NCBI GenBank assembly: GCA_030674155.1
Contig: CM060327.1
Location: 12,555,881-12,619,880, forward strand
Reading direction: 5' to 3'
Origin: Stramonita haemastoma
Taxonomy: Eukaryota; Mollusca; Gastropoda; Neogastropoda; Muricidae
DNA: 64,000 bases
A model generated the notes under the pieces. The model was not told the origin of the DNA. It saw nothing but the letters and a program-made list of their open reading frames with translations, and searched no databases. A program made the position numbers and the translations under genes. Shown here one piece after another: positions 22,960-33,623 of the stretch (its first letter is position 1; the number at the start of each line of letters is the position of its first letter).

Positions 22960-23190
22960 ATGCTAGATTCACCAGTAGGAATGCCGGGACAAGTCAGTAG
23001 AGACACCATTTCCATCTTCTGAAAAATCTGTGTTAAGAATTCCCTCTTTTCTATCCGTCTCTTTGTTTCTTCCTTGGTCTTTTCTTCTTCTTCTTCTTCT
23101 TCTTCTTCCTCTGTCACCTCTTTCTTTTCTGTTATTCTGCTTTGCTTTTCTTTTTTTTTTACCATTCTCCTGCATTTTTCCAGAAACATC
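22960..23190 (-). repeat. Dispersed repeat family E copy, inverted
   Basis: Reverse of the family E body, with an internal TTC run (23084-23108). Preceded by A-rich sequence. Confidence 0.6.
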
Positions 23191-24143
23191 AAAAGATAGC
23201 AGTTCTTTCCTATACCGAGGTTGGATGTCCTGGGCCTGACTTGCCAAATTCTTTATAGCAGCACAGCGCATTTTCGCACATATGACAGAAAACAGTAGTT
23301 GCTGTCTGAGTGTTTGAAGAAGGAGAAAAAGCACTGTATTTTAAGCTTGAAAATGCCCACATTAAAGGAATCAACCGTAAATAGCCATTTGTGCGGTTTT
23401 TATATAATACAACCTCACTATGGATAACTAAAATGATAAAGAATGTTGCAGGCTCAGCCTTAAGAGTACAATGGCTGTGCACTAGATAACGAAAAATTCA
23501 GCTATTAATTCAAGTCAAGCCAAAATGATCTTTATTGAGGGTAAAACTTCTTTTTTTCATCCTGCCCTCACAACAAAAATCAAGAAAATTGACTTCTAAA
23601 GCACTCAAAAGGGAAACATCAACCTATGTTGAAAAAATAAAATAAATGAGAATTTGCTTTCAAAAAAGACCTCACTATACAAGATAAGCAAACCTAAGAC
23701 AGTACAACATAAGCTCAAGTCATACAGACAACATAGGTAGGGCCTAATGAAATTACAAAATAACAAGGGTAAGAATAACAACAAGGATAATCATAATTGA
23801 CTGTGACTGACAATGTCTAGTGTTCAGACAGTAACTTGTGTAGATTATTTCAGGGTTTTTTTGTTGTTGGTTTTGTTTTGTGTGGGTTTTTGTTGTTGTT
23901 GTTGTTCTTATTTGTTTGTTTTTTTGGTTTGTTTTTTGGGGAGGTGGGCCTTTGTTGCTGGCATTTGTTGGAGAAACAATTGGTTTTGTTATGCAGGGTT
24001 GGGTTGTTGTTTTTTATTATTAGAGCGGGTCTTCTCTTAACGGAAGTAGTTACATTACTTTTCTTCTTTTACTTTTGTTTCTTTCTTACATGGATGCACT
24101 TTTCTTTCGAATTTTTTCTTACTGGTTTTCTTTCTCTCTTCTG

Positions 24144-24196
<53 letters not shown>

Positions 24197-24309
24197 TTTT
24201 TTTCTTCCTTCCTTTATTTCTGTTTCTTTTCCATATCTTTTTTTTTTTTAATTAGTACTTTCTTTCTTTTAGTCATTCTTGTTTCCCTTCCTTCCCTTTT
24301 CTTCCCTTA

Positions 24310-24646
<337 letters not shown>

Positions 24647-25060
24647 ATGGGTTGGTGCTGCATTGGCGAAGCAGCCCGAATTTCACGCAGAGAAATTGTT
24701 GTGAATAAAGCCAAGAAAATAAAATAGAAAATAAAATAGAATAAAAATTCTTTCTTCTCTTTACTCTTTAGTCAATCTTTGAAGAAGTGATCTATATCGT
24801 GAGATTCTTGGTTTGATTTTCTTCCCACTTTGACATGAAACTCAAACTAAATGTCATCTTTCGGAGAAAACTTTAACCAGCCGGACCAGTGTATTTACGG
24901 ACGTGTCACGTCAAAAGCCGCACATTGGGAAATGGTTCATATGTGCAAATATCTCATCATTGGTAGGCATGACTTCAAAACTCAGCCAAGGAAATTTAAA
25001 CAAAAAAAATATTTTCTTTCTTTTGGCCGACGGCGGCGAGAATGCTCAGTTTCTAAATAG

Positions 25061-25404
25061 GGGGACGGATAGCCTAGTGGTCAGAGCATTGCGCTGGCAA
25101 TTTGAAGACCCGAGTTCGAGTCCGGTCGAGGAGATTTTTCTCCTTCAGTGCTGACTCCACTCTCCCCAAAAGTCCTTCGGATGAGACTTTAAACCGAGGC
25201 CCCGTGTGCGAACGCACGCAGAACATCTTGCGCACTCGTTAAATCCTGTTCCGCTTTTCGTAAGAGTAGGCCATCGTGTGCGGTGGGAACAGATGACAAT
25301 TACAAAACTGCATACATACGGGGACTGGATGTAAAAAAGCACAAGAGTGCTTATCCCATTATCCTCGATATAAAAGAATAAATAAATAATAAATAAATAA
25401 ATAA
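25061..25404 (+). mobile_element. Full-length type I tRNA-derived SINE
   Basis: Head GATAGCCTAGTGGTCAGAGC (A-box region) and GAGTTCGAGTCCGG (B box), then GACTCCACTCTCCCCAAAAG, the shared body, AGTAGGCCATCGTGTGCGG, and a tail CCATTATCCTCGATATAAAA with an AATAAATAAAT end. Reference copy for this family in the window. Confidence 0.88.
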
Positions 25405-25607
25405 TACTCAAATTCAATAGTTTAGGGCAGTATCAACTGGCAGCATTAAAGCGAGACTTTTTCATTTTGTTAGATTTCTTGAGAATAAGCTGTATTTTGG
25501 TCAAAAGATAACATTGCCTCTTCCGACGCATTTCATTGGTCTCAACAGTAGGCCTAGGCTAGGAGTTGTGGGTAGACTTTGTTTTGAGAGGTCACTTCCT
25601 GTGTCGG

Positions 25608-25619
25608 ACCCTTTTCCGT
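25608..25619 (+). promoter_or_regulatory. 5' TOP-like pyrimidine tract of RPS4
   Basis: ACCCTTTTCCGTC lies 13-24 bases before the ATG. Ribosomal-protein mRNAs start at a C followed by pyrimidines, so initiation near 25609-25611 and translational control through TOR are expected. Inferred from position and composition. Confidence 0.6.
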
Positions 25620-25631
25620 CAGAATAGCAAA

Positions 25632-25634
25632 ATG
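25632..25634 (+). CDS. RPS4: RPS4 exon 1 (initiator codon only)
   Basis: ATG followed at once by GTGAGT. The next exon opens in phase 0 with GGT TAC CGA. Confidence 0.9.
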
Positions 25635-28600
25635 GTGAGTAGTGCGTGTGGTGTGGGATTTTTATAATCCTGTAACATCTCTTTAGATTCTTAAGTTTTT
25701 TCTATCGTCAAGTATATACTTGAAAGAGTTAGGGATTATTTCTTTTTCTGTGCGTTTTATGTCCTAATCGCTTGTTTGGCTTTGTTGTTTCATTGTAAGC
25801 ACATTCGACGTGACAAATCTAGAGCTTCAATAGGCCTAATATTAATTCACACAGGTTTTTAATGTTCAGGAGGATCGTTGGAGGAAAACGCTGGGGTTTT
25901 TTTTTCGTTATTATCGGGGGTCTATACAGATCGTTACTGCTTCGTATTTTTTTCAAGTTAACCTTAAAATTATGATCCTTTAGGTCTATGCTAGGCCAGT
26001 ACTGCCAGTAGGCGGCGTAGGCATATCGGTATTTTTTTATATTATCAGTAGTGAGTACTATACTACTACAACTCGTGTGGAAGATATGAGGTATAAATCA
26101 GCTTTAAATTTAAGTTCTTTATTATTTTTGTACATCTTCTAGACCGAATGTTCTGGGAGCCTTTTGAGTATTTTCTAAACTATTGCAACATGGCACTTGC
26201 TGGCTAGCCTATATCAACCACGTGAAGGGGGTTTTGGGTGTCCGTGTCCAAGTAGGCCCTATAGGGGCCTTGTGAAAATGGTTTCTTGAAACCTTTGGGC
26301 ATAATAATCTTTAAATTTTGTACATCTTTCACACATTTTGCGTAGCGGTTCGTCCGCATTATACCAACATACTCTACCATCTAAAAGGCTCTAATCGAAG
26401 CCATGTTTCTCGGTGTTCAGTGAGAAGTGTGGTCAAACAAGAGCGAACATCAACTCGCCCAGACGGTCGCTGGTTGTAGTTTTAAAGTGGCTTCTGGCAT
26501 TACCAAATGGGTGATACAGCACTGTTGTTTATACTTCTGCTAGGTTTTGTTATGGCAGTATTTCTGTTATTTGTCTTGGACAGGTCTTTTTGTGCGTGTG
26601 AGTGTTTGTGCCTTGTGAGCATTTAAAGCCTTGGGGCACACAGTGACCTTTTTATTTTATACATGTATCTTTTTAGATGTTCTTTGTAGCAGTTTGTCTC
26701 ATTTACATTGATTGACATTTGTGAATAAACCAGTTTTGTATTGTCTCCCTGAACTGCAAGGTTAAAAGTAGTTTTTTGCCTGCTTAATTAAACCATCTGT
26801 GTCCAGCAGTACAAATAATTTATGTTGGTAGTTTTAAACACTTTACATCGTTATGTACTTTCACTTTTCTTTTCTCTTTTTTTTGAATTATGTATGTGTT
26901 GGTGTGTGCTTGGCTGTTTCATTGAAAATTCCTCTTGTTTCTGTCCAGGGTTACCGAGGACGAAGAAAGTCGCTGAAGCGAGTAGCAGCCCCTAAATCAT
27001 GGATGCTGGACAAGCTGGGTGGCAATTTTGTAAGTACTTGTTTGTTTCGCATGATTGAGGAGGGGCATGTAACATATTTTGTCTGTCCATTTAATATTGC
27101 AGTCATGCACAATTAAAGTAAAGGTTTTGTGATTGTTTTGGCAAAGGAAGGGGAAAGTGTTTCATTGAGTCAGTGCTGCAGTGGTCAGCTTCAACTCCAG
27201 TTGATCTGGATGCATAGACGCCAGCCATTTGATCAGCTAGATAAAAGGTGAAATAACATGAAGTACATGGATTGAGAAAAAGATGGGTATGTCCCATTGT
27301 GTTTAAAAGGATTTGGAGATGTGGTGATTTATTTGAACAAGTTATAATCAGTTGAAAGTACTGTCAGTGCGTATCTAGAGAAGTGTCTTTTGTGTTAGTG
27401 GATTTGTAGTTATGGTTGTGGGTTATTGTTGATGTAGATCTATTGTTAATACCAAACATTACCTGCAAGAAGGCATGACCCTTTAATTTATACATGATCA
27501 AGTAAAGAAAACTCAGTGTGGTAACAGAGATGGTCATGTGCGCAAACATATCTGCACAACAATTTTTAGTCAGACGAGATATCTGAGGGAAAAAGCACCT
27601 ATTACAGCTTTGTGTTTGGTTATCTTCAGGAGTGCTGATTCGATGAAAAGTACAAAAGGTAATGGTTTACTCATAGGATCCATAGAGAAAATAAAATTTG
27701 AAACTCATTTCAGGCCCCCAAGCCCAGCTCTGGACCCCACAAAGCAAGGGAGAGCCTTCCAATGGCCATCTTGCTGAGAAACCGGCTGAAGTATGCCCTG
27801 ACCTACGATGAGTGCAAGAAGATTGTGATGCAGCGTCTTATCAAGGTGGACGGCAAAGTCCGTACTGACAAGACCTACCCTTGCGGCTTCATGGGTATGT
27901 TGATCATTTCTCATCTGTTTTCACAAGATTGTTTCGCTGTAATAGTGTTTTTGAATTTTTCGGGTATCTCTTGCAAACGTCACCAGTATTTCTCAGTATA
28001 ACTGACTGTTACGCTTATCATGGCCTCAAAATTGGGGTATTGTCTTTTTTTAAAAAAAATATATAAAAAGACCGTATGTTACAGAAATGACTAAAGTTTT
28101 TTTTCTAAAAATCTATGAATAGCTACAGAACTAGTTTTAGGTCTAATTTGATCATAGGCGATCTACCATATTGGATGTTTATAAACCATTATTTTTCCTG
28201 AAAAATACACCTGCATTAGTAAAATTAAATAGGTGATACCCATCTTAGTATTGCAGCTGAGGCCCATACCATGATGCTGAAAAAAAATTGCTGGGTGTTG
28301 CGAGTTGTTAGGGACCAATAGGCAATATGAAAATTATGCAAAACTTTCATGATGTTTTCCAGTCCCAAATAATTTATAAACTATTATAAAAAAAGGCTCT
28401 CATCGAAGCCATCTTTCTCAGTTTTGTGGGGACTGTGGTCAAACAAGAGCCAACAGCAACTCTCCCAGACGGTCGCTGGTCGCAGTTTCAAAGTGGCTTC
28501 TGGCATTCACCAAATGGAAGATACAGCACAGTTCTTTTTACTCTGCAAGGTTCTGTTGGGCAGTATTACATTCATACACATAACAAGCATGATGATGATA

Positions 28601-29549
28601 ATCAACAATCATGTGTACCTGCATGCACACACATTGTACACAAATACATGTACTAAAAGAGTGGCAGGATGGTTAAAGACTTTCGCCTTCCTACAAGTAC
28701 ACCAAGATGCTCTGGGTTCAATTCCCAATTTTGCCCTTTCTTCCCAGTTTGACAAAAAAAGCAATCTAAATGTTGAAAGTCCTTCAGATAATACTATAAA
28801 CCAAGGCCCCATGTGGAAACCCATACAAAACATCATCTGCACAAGTTATAAACCTGCTGTACCTTTTGGAAGAGTAGGCCATGGTTTGCCAATAGGAACA
28901 GATAACAAAAAAAAAACATGCACACAGGTATTGTGGCTAGACACCATCCCCAAGTCAGAATGCAGCAACCAAACAGTTGCATAACCAAAATCCCACTGTG
29001 GGTGAAATCTTGGAGCTCTAACGGAGGAATGGGATTTTTAAAAAAAAGATACATGTATGCACTACATATATTTGCATACATACAGTAATTTATGCATCGG
29101 TATACTGTGAGGTGGAGTGGAGGAAGCTGGTTGCAAAATCTTCAGTTGTGCCCCCACAGGACATGTGAAGGTGACAGTGTGAAAATTGCATCACTGTGTA
29201 GGCATCTTACAGGCTCTAATCGAAGCCATGGGTTGTATGTTCATGACACCTGTGGTCAATCTGAGCCTATAGGAACCCTTCCTGACGGTCGCTAGTTGCA
29301 CTGTGTGGCTTCTGGCATCACAAGTGGAAGGAACAAATTATGTATTTCTTCGGTGAAAAATGTTAGTTACGTATCATTTGTCAAGAAATGATGATCTGTT
29401 AGTAATTTTTATTGTGAAGATCAAACAGTGCATTTGTTCCCATCCACCCACCCATAAGTGGATGTCAGGGGTTCTTTCGGTATAAATAGCATTCCCTCCT
29501 GGAATTTCAGTGCTAAAAATATCCCCGTTTTGTTGGGGTTTTTTTTCCC

Positions 29550-29629
<80 letters not shown>

Positions 29630-32600
29630 CCCCCTCCCTCCCTCCCTCCCTCAAAGTTAAAGAGTGCTAAAGGTTAAAGTAACAGGAATCTTCTGTTACA
29701 TGAATTCAACATAGATTGTGGATGGGGTAAGGCGTGGGTGTATTTACTACTATTCAGTTTTGCAGTATTCCACCCAGAAACCCCCTCAAAAAGAAATATT
29801 TGTCTCTTGTCTAGGTTTGACAGGTCTGAATATGTAGACTATTCTGTGACATAATTTTTTTCCTTCAGGCTCGAAACCAATCCACGGAGTTTGTGAATAT
29901 AAAACCTGTGGACAATAAGAGCCAACAGAAACCCTTTCCAACGGTCATCAGTCGCTGTTTGTGGCCTCTGGTAGTACTAATGGAAGGTACATTTCTCCTT
30001 GAAAGATCAGAAAATAATACAAAGTGTGATGATTAAGCTAAATTTCAGCTTGTCATTTAGTTCACATCTATTGAAGCGCTTGCTATAATTGGGGGGAAAG
30101 CATGTTAAATTGAATGTTTTCAGCTTCTTAAACAAATTAAATAATGTTACATTTTCCTGAATATATTCTCTATGGTCTAGTGTGTCCATGTCCCTAATAG
30201 AAAGTGTACTGTTGCAGACGTCATCACCATTGAGAGGACAAACGAGTTCTTCCGCATCCTGTATGACGTCAAAGGAAGGTTCATTGTGCACCGCATCAAA
30301 GCTGAGGAGGCAAAGGTACAACCACAGCAAGTTTTTCTCTTCTTTTTTTTTTTTAATATATAAAGTTTTTCTCAAAAATTGGCTAGTTTTATTACCTGAG
30401 GTGTGTGACATGAACATTTTTGCTAGGTCCCCAAAAAATTATTGACAATTTTTTTTTTTTTTCTTTACTAGGTCAGTAGTAAAGACGTATAAAAGTTGTC
30501 AGAAAGTGGGGGCTACTGTATTGAGGGGATGTCAACAAAAAAAAAAAAAATCACATCTGTTTTCTTTTGCCTTTGCTGTTATATTTTTTAAGCCGCCGCT
30601 GTAGCCTAGTGGTCAGGGCGTTGGACTCGTAATCTAAAGGTTGCGGGTTCGATCCCAGCTTTCGGCTATGGTGTTGTGCCCTCGGAAAAGGCACTTAACG
30701 GCTATTTTCTCACCCCACCCAGGTGTAAAGGGGGTACTAACCTTGTGTTGGGGGTTAACCCTGCGATAGACTGGCTTTCTATCCATGGGGGGGGTGTCTA
30801 TGACTCTGTCACTTAACGCCACAGAAACCGGGATAAGCACCGGCCTGATGAGCCTTAGGCTCGGGACAGACTTTAACTTTTAACTTAACATATTTTTTAT
30901 GATCTGCTTCATTTTCCTGTCTTCAATGTGTAGGTACTAGATATCTCTCTTCACTGCGTTCCCTTTCCAGATTGAGTGCATAGTGCCAAGTCTTCTGTGC
31001 TTGTAATTTTGCCAGGTTTGCCCGCTGGCCTCGGTCCACACATTCTGACTTCAGACAAGCTTGTTTCCTTGTATAGGTTTGCATGATAGGCGTGTTGCTG
31101 TTTTCATAACTCTGTAAACGTGGACATGAATAACAGGATATTTAAGTGCATATTTGATCTTCAACATGTGCATAGTCAGGAAAAAGTGAATGTACTCAAG
31201 CTCTGGATGTGCAGTAGATTGGATTTCAGTTTCCAAACAAAAAATTTTGTATTTTTTAAATTTCAGTACAAGCTGTGCCGAGTGCAGCGCGTGCAGGTTG
31301 GCCCCAAAGGTGTGCCATTCCTCATCACCCACGATGGCCGCACTGTCCGCTACCCCGATCCCTTGGTGAAGGTCAACGACACTGTCGTCCTTGACATTTC
31401 CACAGGAAAGATGAAGGACTTCATCAAGTTCGACTCAGGTATGGGCTGTGAGCTGTCCCTCTCTTCTTCCCCCCCCCATGCCCTATACTTTTTGTAAAGG
31501 GTTTATTTTTTTATTTATTTTTCTAGGCTGTTCCAGCATCGTCCATCCTTATTCCTATCACACTATTTCTTTTTCTTTCTTTAGCTAACTTGAGATAGAA
31601 GTATATGGAAGCTGGTTAGAGCCTTGAAAGCAGTATTAGAATTTAATCGCCCCTGCTTATGTGTTATTTTTTGACTATGACCACTACTAATCAAGCAAGT
31701 TTACTGTATTGTAAACTGAACGTCAGAAACAGTGATGGTGTTTACTTCTCTTGAGAGAAACCATTTTCTGTGAGAGTTTCCTTCCTTGGACTGAGTTTCT
31801 GACGCTGTTGTAGGAAAGCAAGAGTATATCACTTTGGTAGTTTGCACTGTTCATAGTATGATAATGATGACATTATGAAAATATTTTTGTAAAATTTTGC
31901 ACTGGCTTGTAGAACAGTTTTTTTGCTTTATCTTGTTCTTTTAGGACTGAAAATGTTTCTGATTTACAGTCTAAAACACGTTCTTTTCATTTACAACTTT
32001 AACATTTGAGGGATGCACAGTTAGGCAGAAGTCAGGGAAACGACTGCATATTCAGCACCATACTATTTCCTATGAAACATTTTTTTTGTTTTGTTTTGTT
32101 TTGTTTCAAATGTCCATGTTATATAGGTCTAGCTGATTCTTGTGGCCAGAAACAATGATGATGATTTTATATTCTGCTTGAGGGATTTGATTCTCGCTGA
32201 GAGTTTCCTTCCTTGGACTGAGTTTCTGTTTTTTAATGTCTTGAGGAGTCACTTCACCTTAAGAAGAAACCTGTATGTGATATGTTATTTATTCATTCTT
32301 TCTTTCATTTCAAGAATAATGGAATAAGCATTCCTGTGCTTCTTTTGTTTTACATCCAGTCCCCATGTGGTTTTGTAAATTTTGTCATCTGTTTCATTTT
32401 GTCTTAGAGTTAGGTGGGTTTCTTTTTTTCTTTTTTTTTTTTTTTTTTTACTAAGTTGTATACAGTCAGAAGTCTTTGGATGTTGAGCAGGTTATTCAAG
32501 CTTTTTTGTTTTGGTTCATTTGTCAGTATGTCTTTTTTTCTCTCGCTACATTGGTAATAGTGCTAGATTTTTGGTTCCCTTTACCATTTTTGACCTTAAT

Positions 32601-33589
32601 TAGGGGACAAACTAAACTTATGAAATGTGACGTCCACAACAAAGATAGCTTTTAAATATATAGATTTTAGATTCACACAAAAGTTATAACAGTCCAATGC
32701 TTAGATGATAGAAGAAAACAGAATTTTGGATAAGGCCTTTGCCTCGTACTCGCAATGGTATGGTTTGGTCAGAAACAATGATGGTGTTTGTTGTGCTTGA
32801 GAGATTCCGTCTCGCTGAGAGTTTCCTTCCTTGGACTGAGTTTCTGACAAATCATGCATTTTATTTTACCTAGGAAGATTATGGATGTCATAATCTTCCA
32901 TCATAAAAATGTTAGTGCTAAGCTTTTGGTATTTACAGATTTTAACCTGTGAAGTCAATAGTTCTACACACACTCTCTCTCTGTCTCTCTGTCTCTCTCT
33001 CTCTCTCTCTCATTCATCATGAAAAAAAAATTAGCTCCAGAGGACTACTGTGTCGGCAAGCTAACCATTTTTAGAAATAAACATTACGTGAACTGGGTTA
33101 TTGGTCAGAAATTATCTTCAGTCAGCAGCGATCATCTTGCTTTGGGAGGAAGGGTGTTGTTTTAGTTCACACTTGCATCAGAAACAATGATGGTGTTCAG
33201 TTTTCTTAAGGGATACATTATTCAAGCACCTTCCAGTTGCTGTATTCTTTTGCATGGTTTTTTTTGTGTGTTTGTGTGTGTGTATGCTCAAATCACTGTC
33301 ATCTCATTGTTTTCTCAAACGTTATTTCTGATACATTGTAGAATACTTTTGCCTTTTTTGTATGGTTTAGAAATACTGAACAGCAAAAATGATTTAATCA
33401 GCTGCAACCCGCTTGCAGCTTGGCAAGGAAAATTTCATTATTATTGACTGCGATAAGCTAAAGTGCTTCTCTGAGAACACATTCCAACAGCTCTAATTAT
33501 ATTAGGTCTCTCTGTTTCTTTGAAAAAGAGACCCTCAACATGCTTACTTTTATGTCTACATTGAAATTTACCGTCCTTGTAATTCATTG

Positions 33590-33623
<34 letters not shown>

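Noticed and set aside
30593..30670. tRNA gene with an A box and B box
   Set aside because: The tRNA-like head continues into a ~300-base SINE with an inverted twin at 46652-46955 and lacks a clean acceptor stem.
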